DNA of 8,214 nt from VFHP01 sp964443385 (GTDB lineage Bacteria; Chloroflexota; Dehalococcoidia; Lucifugimonadales; UBA2985): the NCBI GenBank assembly GCA_964443385.1, contig CAYUCO010000140.1:1-8214 (forward strand). The letters are read 5' to 3'. A program made the position numbers and the translations under genes. The notes under the pieces are model-generated. The model was not told where the DNA came from, made no database searches, and saw only the letters and a program-made list of their open reading frames with translations. Positions 1-6,389 of this stretch are shown here, piece after piece; the stretch's first letter is position 1, and each line of letters begins with the position of its first letter.

Positions 1-307
1 TAAGTACTTGCAGGGGCAGGAAGCACCTGAGGGAACCCGGCTTGCAGGTAATGAGAGGGCCAAGGAGAACACATTAACCGACAAGAACTTCAGTATATTA
101 TCCAAGTTATCGAAGTTTGCTGAAGACAGGGGACATCCCATAGTGGAGTTGGCGTTTGCATGGTTGCTTGCTAAGCCTGCGGTTAGTTCTGTGATAGCAG
201 GAGCTACTAAAGAAGAGCAGGTTACGGCTAATGTTAAGGCATCTGACTGGGACCTTACTGAATCAGAGATGGAAGAATTGGATGGTTTGTTAGCAGACGA
301 AGGCTAG
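1..307 (+). CDS. Aldo/keto reductase, C-terminal fragment (5' end off window)
   Basis: The reading frame is open from the left edge (first full codon at 2), so this is the last 101 residues of a longer protein, not a small gene starting at TTG 8. Aldo/keto reductases reduce aldehydes or ketones with NAD(P)H in the cytoplasm on a TIM-barrel fold. The visible part matches the end of the family: a KYLQGQ...PEGTRLA stretch like the 'LTGKY..G...PEGTR' loop before the last barrel strands, then VELAFAWLLAKPAVSSVIAGA, then GATKEEQVTANVKA, the usual cofactor-phosphate-contacting segment, and an LTESEMEELD tail. The catalytic Asp/Tyr/Lys/His lie outside the window, so activity cannot be judged. Its stop codon lies one base from the stop of the convergent membrane-protein gene. 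Family assignment is secure; substrate is unknown. Confidence 0.9.
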   Translation, partial: KYLQGQEAPEGTRLAGNERAKENTLTDKNFSILSKLSKFAEDRGHPIVELAFAWLLAKPAVSSVIAGATKEEQVTANVKASDWDLTESEMEELDGLLADEG

Positions 308-308
308 T

Positions 309-1757
309 TCAGTGTATTTGTGTTAGTGGTTGAGCTAGTATCCAAAGACTGCATATGGTGTAGATAATCATAAGGCCTAGCATGGGGGTTTGACTCCGTA
401 TTGCTGTTTTGCGACTACCTAGTTTGTTTATAGCAACAACGTGCCCAATGTATACCGCGATTATATGCCCGACTACTATTGATATAACAGCGGTGATCCA
501 TGCGAACCTTGCACCAATAATTGCTATATTGAGTTTGTAGTTCGCAGTACCAAATAAGTCCCATCCAAAGCCCATAGGATCTGAAATTAAAGGTACAACT
601 AATTGTCCTTGTATAAGCAAATAACTTAGGAAATGGGCTAAATGATAGGCTAGTGATATTGGTACTAAAGAGTATATAAATATAACAGACATGCCCTTTG
701 TATCTATCATGTTATTGCTGGCCAAGGAAATGAATTTACATGTCACAATATATGTGATTATGAATAAAGTTACTGAAGATACTAATCCAAGTGTAGATAC
801 AAACGTCATATTTGGTATAAAACCATAGACGATATTTGTTAGGTTTGCCCATGCTGGAGTGGCCATGAAGCCGTCAAATGTTATGGTTGCTAGTAAGGTT
901 ATTATTAGTATCATCTCTGACAAAGATTTTGATTCAGTTAATGTTAACTCCACTGCAGGTGGACGCAGGTTCAGAACTAGTTCCTTGTCTTTTCGATAGG
1001 CTTCTGATGGTGCAAATTTTGCCAATATACCGAATATAATTGAAAATATTTCACAGTTTTCTAACCACTGTTTTTTACCAAATACAACCATTCCGGTCCA
1101 AGTTATTATCGAGTATATCAATAGTAATATTGATATATTGAACGGAGTGGATGAATTCACGTACACTAATTCTATCCATGCAAATGCCAAAAGTAATACT
1201 ATGGCAGGCCACATACCATATGATTCAGTATATTCTAGCCTTCCAATTAAACTCTGCCTTCTGTTATTAAAGGTGCTATCAATGAATTGAAAAATGGCAA
1301 ATGTGTTATTCCATGGATTGATTAATAGCCATACGTTGCCAATAAGTGCTGAGGTATAAGCTATGCCAACCCATCCGATTACCCATACCATGGTTGGCGC
1401 TAAGTTATTGGTAGGTTCTTGATTGCCAAATAACCCTGATGCAATCACCAACAGGAAGATACAGCTAGTAGTCATTTTAATGAAGTATATAAGTACCTTG
1501 CTTCCTAGAAGTGATAGCAAAGGTATTTTTAAAATATTGAAAGTGGGGTATCGATTTAGGTTAATGTTGGTTTTGAGAAATAAACCAATTACAACGAATG
1601 AATAAACTACAGCCGATACTGCTCCTCCAAGATAAAGGACTAAAGGAACAGGAAGGTCATATCGTTCCCCAAAACCATGAGCATAAGCGGGTTCAGCAAC
1701 TAGCAATGTAGTGACTAAAACGAAAATTAACGAAGAACTATATATTCTTATTGTCAT
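309..1757 (-). CDS. Polytopic membrane protein with signal peptide and intramembrane His residues ('fenitrothion hydrolase'-like)
   Basis: This 482-residue protein starts at ATG 1757 and has a cleavable-looking signal peptide (hydrophobic 9-21, Ala-Tyr-Ala at 24-26), which would leave His27 as the mature N-terminus in the motif HGFGERYDLPVPL. About ten further hydrophobic segments follow, roughly 36-62, 82-110, 121-147, 182-200, 207-227, 280-303, 318-346, 356-384, 410-442 and 458-476. Histidines lie in late helices: H372 and H375 (AYHLAHFLSYLL), H431 and H439 (GHIIAVYIGH). The N-terminal motif and the AYHLAH...QGQ...SDPMGFGWDLFGTA block recall proteins named 'fenitrothion hydrolase' in databases; this is from memory and the native function is uncertain. 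It lies 25 bp downstream of a His-rich cupredoxin-like lipoprotein, so I infer a joint envelope role, perhaps in metal handling. No good Shine-Dalgarno site precedes the ATG, which fits coupling to the upstream gene. Confidence 0.8.
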   Translation of the reverse strand: MTIRIYSSSLIFVLVTTLLVAEPAYAHGFGERYDLPVPLVLYLGGAVSAVVYSFVVIGLFLKTNINLNRYPTFNILKIPLLSLLGSKVLIYFIKMTTSCIFLLVIASGLFGNQEPTNNLAPTMVWVIGWVGIAYTSALIGNVWLLINPWNNTFAIFQFIDSTFNNRRQSLIGRLEYTESYGMWPAIVLLLAFAWIELVYVNSSTPFNISILLLIYSIITWTGMVVFGKKQWLENCEIFSIIFGILAKFAPSEAYRKDKELVLNLRPPAVELTLTESKSLSEMILIITLLATITFDGFMATPAWANLTNIVYGFIPNMTFVSTLGLVSSVTLFIITYIVTCKFISLASNNMIDTKGMSVIFIYSLVPISLAYHLAHFLSYLLIQGQLVVPLISDPMGFGWDLFGTANYKLNIAIIGARFAWITAVISIVVGHIIAVYIGHVVAINKLGSRKTAIRSQTPMLGLMIIYTICSLWILAQPLTQIH

Positions 1758-1782
1758 ATAGCAGGAATCGATTTCTTAATTC

Positions 1783-2232
1783 TTATCCAGGAGTTACTTT
1801 GAGAGATCCTATGATTATCTCTTGAATTTCTTTTCCATTTCCGTTATGCGTATTATCTGTTTCACCGGCTTTGTGTTCTTCACCGTGATCATGTTCTTGG
1901 TGTGAATGAGGTTGATCGCCTATATGGAATGCAATATTGTATATCCCTGTGGCATAAACATCTAATTTCAACTGTTGTGCCATATTTTTTGAAATTGTTT
2001 TTTCAATATCATATCCATGTATGTGTATAGATCCATCTTCGTCACTAGATATATTCATAACTAATGTGTCATTTTGTTTAACGGATATTTCATTGGGAGT
2101 CATGGATTTGTTTGTAATTGATATGTCTAATTCTACTATCTCTGGTGCAGAGGTAGTACAAGATGAGGCAAAGATAACTGTGCATAATGCTAACAATAAG
2201 GCTCTATAATTTATTTTCGCACTGAATCTCAT
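1783..2232 (-). CDS. His-rich cupredoxin-like lipoprotein
   Basis: I start this gene at ATG 2232 (149 residues), not at the upstream TTG 2265. An AGAGGA Shine-Dalgarno site sits 10 nt before the ATG, and the protein then begins with a proper lipoprotein signal: MRFSAKINYR, a hydrophobic core at 11-22 and a lipobox ASSC with lipidated C25. The mature part looks like a small beta-sandwich of the cupredoxin type: MTPNEISVKQNDTLVMNI, then SIHIHGYDIEKTI (H70, H72), then a GIYNIAFHIG strand (H103), and a final IIIGSLKVTP strand. Between the last two strands lies a His/Asp/Glu-rich loop (H109, H111, H114, H116, H120, H129). The only cysteine in the mature protein is the lipid-bearing one, so it cannot form a classical type 1 (blue) copper site; binding of copper or another metal through His is inferred. 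It is the first gene of a two-gene unit with the polytopic protein 25 bp downstream. Confidence 0.8.
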   Translation of the reverse strand: MRFSAKINYRALLLALCTVIFASSCTTSAPEIVELDISITNKSMTPNEISVKQNDTLVMNISSDEDGSIHIHGYDIEKTISKNMAQQLKLDVYATGIYNIAFHIGDQPHSHQEHDHGEEHKAGETDNTHNGNGKEIQEIIIGSLKVTPG

Positions 2233-2280
2233 AAGATCTATTTCCTCTTTAATTTTTGCGATCAAAAAATATCAAACCAT

Positions 2281-2309
2281 AATATAAATAAAAATATCTT
2301 ATTTATCAA
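2281..2309 (-). promoter_or_regulatory. Sigma70-type promoter candidate for the lipoprotein/membrane-protein pair
   Basis: On the minus strand TTGATA (2309-2304) is followed after exactly 17 nt by TATATT (2286-2281); each hexamer is 5 of 6 to consensus. Transcription would begin near 2274, giving a leader of about 40 nt before ATG 2232 that includes the AGAGGA ribosome site. The surroundings are very AT-rich, so chance matches are likely, but the spacing and position are good. It would let the pair be transcribed separately from the upstream MFS gene. Confidence 0.45.
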
Positions 2310-2327
2310 CATGGAAATGAGATATTT
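2292..2327 (-). repeat. Inverted repeat after the MFS stop codon, weak terminator candidate
   Basis: Arms AAATATCT (2327-2320) and AGATATTT (2299-2292) on the minus strand form a perfect 8-bp inverted repeat around a 20-nt loop, and the right arm runs into a T-rich tract. The left arm overlaps the stop codon of the MFS gene (2326-2328). The stem has only one G-C pair, so it would be a weak intrinsic terminator. It also overlaps the -35 region of the next gene's promoter candidate, so an operator role is an alternative. Confidence 0.25.
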
Positions 2328-3630
2328 ATCCTAATATTTTCGGGGTTGGGCGATTGGATCTAGGAACGTGTATCATAAATAACACTAATGCGGCTATCAG
2401 CGTTACTACTCCGGCAAATATAAAGGATGATTCGGTGCCATAGTTGTTAACTAGATATCCGGCTAATATCGGGGCTGGCAAACTAAGGAATTGAGTAAAG
2501 ACTCCCGTTATGCCCATAGTAGAGGATTGTATTTGGTCGGTCGCTACATCCATTATAGTGGCTTGCGTCACGTTCACCAGAGCGTAGAAAAATATACCTA
2601 GTGCCACTATCACTGTGATTAATTGCGCCCCGGGTTCTGCTATAGCAAGAGCTAAGTAAAGTAAGCCATATAATATTAAGGCAGGCAATAATACGGCTTT
2701 CCTTCCGAACTTATCAGATAAATATCCCATAACTGGCTGAGATATAGCTCCCATAATGTGTAATAATGCCCAGAAAAATCCTAGGCCAAAGGCCGAGTAT
2801 TCGAGATCGTCCTGTATGTAGATAGGTAAGAATGTCATGATAGTTAATCTAGCCATGCCGGTTAGTACGTTCACTGCAATAATAGCCAATACAACGTGGC
2901 TGCTCATTAAATCTTTGACGTCATTCCAATAGGACCTGAAAGTTGGTTTGGTTTCTGCCCCTGCTTGATTCCTATATACAGGGGTAAGGCCAACCCAAAG
3001 AATTAATGCTATTAATAACGCCGGTATCAAATGAAACTCAAGCAAGCCTCTCCACGATACCGATAAAAGTAGGAATCCTATGGCAATTGGAGCTATTGTA
3101 TCTCCTATACTCGCACCTACTCCATGTATGGCTAGTGCAGTACCTCTCCGCTCCGGGAATCTTCTGGATAATGTGCCCATGGATGCCGGATGCCATAATG
3201 CCGTTCCTACACCTAGAAAAGCTACACATGGAACCATCCAGAAAAAGTTTGGCACTTTGGCTAACAAAAAATGTGATAATCCAAAGGCTACGAAAGCTGA
3301 TGCTAGAATTATTGCCGTACGTCTTCTGTATAAATCTGCTAATAATCCAGAAGGTATTGCAAGGAGTGGTCCAGCGGCGAATTGTCTGACAGCCGTGAGT
3401 GTTCCAATTTCCACGTTACTAAGGCCTAATCCGGATTTAACTGATGGTATCAAAACTGGCCATAATTGTTGGAACCAATGGATAAGAACATGGCCTAAAG
3501 ACAGAGCCCCTAGTATAAATGATCCCTTGTATTCTCTCCTTGAACCGGTTGATGGTAAGGCACTAGTTTCCGATGTTAAATCTTGTTCCTGGGCAATATT
3601 GGCTAGTTTTTGCTTGAGGAAATTAAACAT
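2326..3630 (-). CDS. MFS transporter, 12 helices, Fsr-like branch
   Basis: A 434-residue inner-membrane major facilitator transporter, probably a proton-coupled exporter of a small molecule. About twelve hydrophobic helices can be placed (roughly 36-60, 75-98, 104-124, 130-150, 166-190, 196-216, 247-270, 281-302, 313-331, 337-358, 373-394, 400-421) with a charged loop at 217-245 between the two halves. The loop 2-3 signature is seen twice: GLLADLYRRR (95-104) and GYLSDKFGRK (302-311). GLGLSNVEIGTLTAVRQ and the GVGTALWHPASMGTLSRRFPERRG block resemble the fosmidomycin-resistance (Fsr) branch, with histidines at 47, 51, 147 and 169. A roughly 35-residue polar N-terminal tail precedes helix 1. 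ATG 3630 has a GGAG site 5 nt upstream. It lies 15 bp after the DgkA-type gene and is probably co-transcribed with it. The substrate is unknown; Fsr-like similarity does not prove fosmidomycin export. Confidence 0.88.
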   Translation of the reverse strand: MFNFLKQKLANIAQEQDLTSETSALPSTGSRREYKGSFILGALSLGHVLIHWFQQLWPVLIPSVKSGLGLSNVEIGTLTAVRQFAAGPLLAIPSGLLADLYRRRTAIILASAFVAFGLSHFLLAKVPNFFWMVPCVAFLGVGTALWHPASMGTLSRRFPERRGTALAIHGVGASIGDTIAPIAIGFLLLSVSWRGLLEFHLIPALLIALILWVGLTPVYRNQAGAETKPTFRSYWNDVKDLMSSHVVLAIIAVNVLTGMARLTIMTFLPIYIQDDLEYSAFGLGFFWALLHIMGAISQPVMGYLSDKFGRKAVLLPALILYGLLYLALAIAEPGAQLITVIVALGIFFYALVNVTQATIMDVATDQIQSSTMGITGVFTQFLSLPAPILAGYLVNNYGTESSFIFAGVVTLIAALVLFMIHVPRSNRPTPKILG

Positions 3631-3645
3631 TGGGTCTCCAAAGGA

Positions 3646-3984
3646 TTAATGAGCTATTACTAGATACCATATCATAAGTAAATTCAATAACGAAATGAAT
3701 ACTGCTCCAGAAGCCATATCTTTCGCGTGTTTTGATAGGTCATTTCTTTCAAGGCCGATTCTATCTATTGTTGTTTCTATAGATGAATTTATGAGTTCTA
3801 CTATAAGCACCAACAATACAGAACTTATCAGGAGTGCCTTTTCTACTCCAGTTTCCCCGAGTAATAATGCCAGTGGGGTCAATATTGTTGCAGCAAATAT
3901 TTCTTGTTTGAATGCGGTGTGTTTTGATAATGCGAATTTAATGCCGCGAACCGAATTTTTGAGAGCCATAAGAATGCGCTTCAT
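3646..3984 (-). CDS. dgkA: Diacylglycerol kinase family lipid kinase (DgkA type)
   Basis: A 112-residue integral membrane kinase of the small prokaryotic DgkA family, which phosphorylates diacylglycerol or undecaprenol with ATP to recycle lipid intermediates of envelope synthesis. The length is normal and the family's key residues are present: FKQE with E28, the signature VELINSSIETTID with E63, N66, E70 and D74, and AKDM with K88/D89. Three hydrophobic helices lie at about 30-43, 49-66 and 92-110, after an amphipathic N-terminal segment. Whether the lipid is diacylglycerol or undecaprenol cannot be told from sequence alone. ATG 3984 has no strong ribosome site; the second Met (3969) is a possible alternative, but the first fits the family's N-terminus. 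The MFS gene starts 15 bp after its stop. Confidence 0.93.
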   Translation of the reverse strand: MKRILMALKNSVRGIKFALSKHTAFKQEIFAATILTPLALLLGETGVEKALLISSVLLVLIVELINSSIETTIDRIGLERNDLSKHAKDMASGAVFISLLNLLMIWYLVIAH

Positions 3985-3998
3985 ATATAAACCCGTTA

Positions 3999-4004
3999 AT
4001 TATA
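3999..4004 (-). promoter_or_regulatory. Possible -10 box upstream of the DgkA-type gene
   Basis: A perfect TATAAT on the minus strand (4004-3999) lies 14 nt upstream of ATG 3984, inside the 61-bp gap after the cupin gene. No convincing -35 is found at normal spacing. If used, transcripts would start near 3992 with a leader of only about 8 nt, which would agree with the missing Shine-Dalgarno site. An AT-rich chance match is possible. Confidence 0.28.
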
Positions 4005-4045
4005 ATACTACCAAACTTCTTAGTGCATTATGATTGTTGCCTGTC

Positions 4046-4426
4046 CTAACCGTCTACATTTACTACGAGTGAGGAAGTGGCATTTCTAGAGACTATGAAT
4101 TCAACAGGTTCGGTTTCACTCAGATTTTCTTCCACATGAACTGTATTTGGTGCCACGTATATGAAATCTCCGGCTTCAGCATCTACTATCGTTTCCAAGT
4201 TTTCTCCGAAATACATTCTTACTTTTCCACTTATTATGTAGATAGCAGACTCAGCGTCTCCATGATGATGCGCCCCACTTGAACCAGGGGGTGCTGATAC
4301 CAATCCTACCCATAAACCTTGATTCCCACAAAGCTCGGGTGTTATTGCAGCCTGTCTTACCATTCCTGGAGTTTGGACGGTGTTGGTAATACGTTGACTA
4401 GGTTTGATTAAAATTACGTCTTCCAT
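4046..4426 (-). CDS. Small single-domain cupin protein
   Basis: A 126-residue cytoplasmic protein with one complete cupin barrel. Motif 1 is at about 48-67: GSSGAHHHGDAESAIYIISG, with the metal-type ligands H53, H55 and E59. Motif 2 is at 86-97: GDFIYVAPNTVH, with H97. All four usual metal ligands are therefore present, so a metal-dependent enzyme or a small-molecule binder is plausible; the reaction is not predictable. ATG 4426 is preceded by AGAGGA at 6 nt, a good ribosome site. The gene is divergent from the DHA2-type MFS gene, with a 200-bp shared upstream region, and 61 bp upstream of the DgkA-type gene on the same strand. There is no helix-turn-helix, so it is not obviously a transcription regulator. 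Confidence 0.88.
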   Translation of the reverse strand: MEDVILIKPSQRITNTVQTPGMVRQAAITPELCGNQGLWVGLVSAPPGSSGAHHHGDAESAIYIISGKVRMYFGENLETIVDAEAGDFIYVAPNTVHVEENLSETEPVEFIVSRNATSSLVVNVDG

Positions 4427-4462
4427 TAGACATCCTCTCTACTTGTATTTTAGGTCTCCAAT

Positions 4463-4484
4463 AATGTTAATACAAAATGTTAAT
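4463..4484. repeat. Direct repeat AATGTTAAT x2 upstream of the cupin gene
   Basis: AATGTTAAT occurs at 4463-4471 and again at 4476-4484, a 13-bp period, about 40 bp before the cupin start. It could be a tandem operator half-site, but in such an AT-rich spacer a chance origin is quite possible. Confidence 0.25.
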
Positions 4485-4524
4485 GAGTAGTGGTATGTTT
4501 GTAATCTTAACTAGTGTTTTCATT

Positions 4525-4554
4525 TTGTATAACTAATTCGATGAAACATATTAT
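4525..4554 (+). promoter_or_regulatory. Promoter candidate for the DHA2-type MFS gene
   Basis: TTGTAT (4525-4530), an 18-nt spacer and TATTAT (4549-4554) form a moderate sigma70-like promoter pointing at the MFS gene. Perfect TATAAT hexamers follow at 4552 and 4558 but without a better -35. The -10 lies inside the 18-bp palindrome at 4548-4565, so a protein bound there could block RNA polymerase. Confidence 0.3.
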
Positions 4555-4565
4555 AATTATAATAT
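4548..4565. repeat. Perfect 18-bp palindrome in the divergent promoter region
   Basis: ATATTATAATTATAATAT is its own reverse complement over 18 bases and sits between the divergent cupin and MFS genes. It contains TATAAT on both strands. It could be a symmetrical bidirectional -10 region or an operator for a dimeric repressor. It consists only of A and T, which lowers its significance. Confidence 0.4.
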
Positions 4566-4626
4566 AAACCTAGTATGAATATACAATCTGGTACGACATA
4601 ACATCTCGCAGTATAAGGGGATTACT

Positions 4627-6012
4627 CTGTACTCTAAATGGCTTAGTTTATTAGCAGCCTCCACAGGTATATTCTTAGCTACTCTTGATATTACGGTCAA
4701 CGTAGCTTTGCCTAATATTACCAACAGTTTTGGCACAGATGTTCAAACTGTCCAATGGATTATTATTTTCTATGTAGGCAGTACAACAGGGCTACAGATA
4801 AGTCTTGGAAGTGCAGCTGACACATACGGTATAAAAAGATTTTTCATTATTGGCCTTATAGTTTACACAATAGCGGTTCTGTTAATTAGTGTGGCACCAC
4901 ATTTATCGTTAGTGATGGGTCTTCGTGTGTTTCAAGCTGTGGGTAATGGATTGTTAGTTGCATCTGCTCCTGCGTTGGTAACTAGGGCTTTTCCATCAAA
5001 CGAAAGAGGAAAAGCCCTAGGTTTAATGTCAGGCATAGGTTTGTCAGGCATGCTCATAGGGTCTCTTGCTGGAGGGGTTTTAGTAGATGCCTTTGGATGG
5101 AGATCTATCTTTGCAGCTAGAGTACCGATTGGTTTAATCTCTGTGTTTATCGCTCTATTTGCATTAAAAGAAAGCAATATAGAGGGGAGTAAACGATTCG
5201 ATTTCATTGGGAGTATAGTCCTTTTTATATGTGTGGCTAGTTTTATATTGTGTCTTACATTGGGTGGGATAAATGGGTGGAAATCATTACCAGTATTAAC
5301 ACTGGGAACTTTGTCATGTCTGTCTTTGACTATATTTGTAAAAATTCAAAAGGGATCCGAGCACCCGATTGTTCAGGCATCACTGCTCAAAGACAGGACG
5401 CTCACGCCTGCATTCACCTCTGCATACCTGATATCTTTTGCTACGTTCATTAATTTTTTTATACTTCCATTTTTCGTTAGTGACATACTAGGTAGAGATG
5501 CCAAGACTTGGGGTATGCTTTTGATGCTTACTCCTCTAGTTGGAGGAATATCCGCCCCGTTAGGTGGTTGGATGTCTGACAGGATGCCTGCAGCATATTT
5601 AACCACATTCGGTTTGATTATAATGGCAGCGGTTATTTTTTCTTTTACATTACTCGATAGTGAATCAACATCAGTAATGGTTGCCACAAGAATGGCCTGT
5701 ATGGGTATTGGCATGGGTATCTTTCAAGCTTCTCACACTAACCTTGTTATGGGTAATATGCCTTCATCCAGATTAGCAACTGGAGGAGCTCTACTAACAA
5801 TGTCGAGAAGTATTGGTGTAGCAACGAGTGTGGCTATAATGAGTGCTGTGTTATCTGCACGTGAAAATTTACATTCTCTATCTGGTATCGGTGACGACAA
5901 GGCATTTGTAATGGCTTTTCAGGATGTTTATCTAATTTCCGCAGGTATAGGCTTGTTATCCATTCTGGTTTCGATTTTCTGCTGGCCGCGCTTCACAAAA
6001 GTAGTGGATTGA
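4627..6012 (+). CDS. MFS transporter, DHA2 family (14 helices), CTG start proposed
   Basis: A drug/proton antiporter-type inner-membrane transporter of the 14-helix DHA2 (EmrB/QacA-like) group. The first usual start codon in frame is TTG 4708, but that would remove helix 1. Upstream codons encode KWLSLLAASTGIFLATLDIT, the classic first helix with its conserved Asp (D21). No ATG, GTG or TTG lies between the in-frame stop at 4576 and 4708. CTG 4627 has AAGGGG (4615-4620) 6 nt upstream, so I start there (461 residues). Other marks: loop 2-3 signature GSAADTYGIKR (about 61-71), motif B RVFQAVGNGLLVASAPAL with R100, and motif C GIGLSGMLIGSLAGG (about 136-150), where the usual Pro of GPxxGG is Ser146. 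VDAFGWRSIFAARVPIGL follows, as in the family. The substrate is unknown. A small indel near ATG 4638 is an alternative explanation for the odd start. Confidence 0.85.
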   Translation: MYSKWLSLLAASTGIFLATLDITVNVALPNITNSFGTDVQTVQWIIIFYVGSTTGLQISLGSAADTYGIKRFFIIGLIVYTIAVLLISVAPHLSLVMGLRVFQAVGNGLLVASAPALVTRAFPSNERGKALGLMSGIGLSGMLIGSLAGGVLVDAFGWRSIFAARVPIGLISVFIALFALKESNIEGSKRFDFIGSIVLFICVASFILCLTLGGINGWKSLPVLTLGTLSCLSLTIFVKIQKGSEHPIVQASLLKDRTLTPAFTSAYLISFATFINFFILPFFVSDILGRDAKTWGMLLMLTPLVGGISAPLGGWMSDRMPAAYLTTFGLIIMAAVIFSFTLLDSESTSVMVATRMACMGIGMGIFQASHTNLVMGNMPSSRLATGGALLTMSRSIGVATSVAIMSAVLSARENLHSLSGIGDDKAFVMAFQDVYLISAGIGLLSILVSIFCWPRFTKVVD

Positions 6013-6071
6013 CATCAATAAGTAAATTTTGTGATGATTTATATAACTGAATTCATCGATTGGCTAGATAT

Positions 6072-6272
6072 ATGTTCTGTCCAGATTGTAATGAGGAATT
6101 GAAGGATACCGCCAGGTTATGTGATTACTGCGGCGCCACTATACCAGAGGGCGATTGGGACGATTTCGATCTGCTGGTAGTCCTGAAAATAGGTATAGGT
6201 GTCTTAGTAATTGTACTAATTGTAATGTTGGGCTGGGACAGAATATTTAAGTATTTCTTTCAGGGGAATTGA
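6072..6272 (+). CDS. Small zinc-ribbon protein with one membrane helix
   Basis: A 66-residue protein starting MFCPDCNEELKDTARLCDYCG: two CxxC knuckles (C3, C6 and C17, C20) form a compact zinc ribbon, followed by an acidic linker (EGDWDDFD) and a single hydrophobic helix at about 36-56, ending in a short basic tail. Such zinc-ribbon/TM proteins are common and usually uncharacterised. I prefer ATG 6072 because proteins of this type usually begin MFCPxC; TTG 6060 in frame would add four residues. Neither has a strong ribosome site. It follows the MFS gene by about 60 bp and may be read through from it. Confidence 0.75.
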   Translation: MFCPDCNEELKDTARLCDYCGATIPEGDWDDFDLLVVLKIGIGVLVIVLIVMLGWDRIFKYFFQGN

Positions 6273-6389
6273 ACCATTTTCATATATGTTTCAATTGCAT
6301 TATTCTTCATTTCCGGAGTGGTGAATCGTTTTGTGATAAAATACATTATAAAACATATAAGTTTTCATTGACCGTACAAAGGGAGATAT

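Noticed and set aside
309..1757. Calling the polytopic protein a pesticide hydrolase
   Set aside because: The resemblance is recalled rather than searched, no hydrolase motif is visible, and the lipoprotein partner points to a different native role.
2233..2265. TTG 2265 as start of the lipoprotein
   Set aside because: It would put 11 charged residues (IAKIKEEIDL) before the signal peptide; ATG 2232 has an AGAGGA site and a normal lipoprotein signal.
3080..3649. Plus-strand open frame of 189 codons opposite the Fsr-like MFS gene
   Set aside because: It lies antisense to a well-supported transporter, has an unordered composition with no domain, and mirrors the codon pattern of the real gene.
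3695..4033. Plus-strand open frame of 112 codons opposite the DgkA-type gene
   Set aside because: Antisense shadow of a gene with complete family motifs.
4442..4470. TTAACA-17-TACAAG as a promoter for the cupin gene
   Set aside because: Transcription would start within the ribosome-binding site of the cupin gene, leaving it incomplete.
5373..5714. Minus-strand open frame of 113 codons inside the DHA2 MFS gene
   Set aside because: Antisense to a clear transporter; no recognisable features or ribosome site of its own.
5993..6034. Inverted repeat TCACAAAA / TTTTGTGA at the end of the DHA2 MFS gene as a terminator
   Set aside because: Loop is 26 nt, the stem is AT-rich and no T-tract follows.
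6267..6296. Inverted repeat AATTGAA / TTCAATT after the zinc-ribbon gene as a terminator
   Set aside because: Seven mostly A-T pairs around a 16-nt loop and no T-run; too weak to call.
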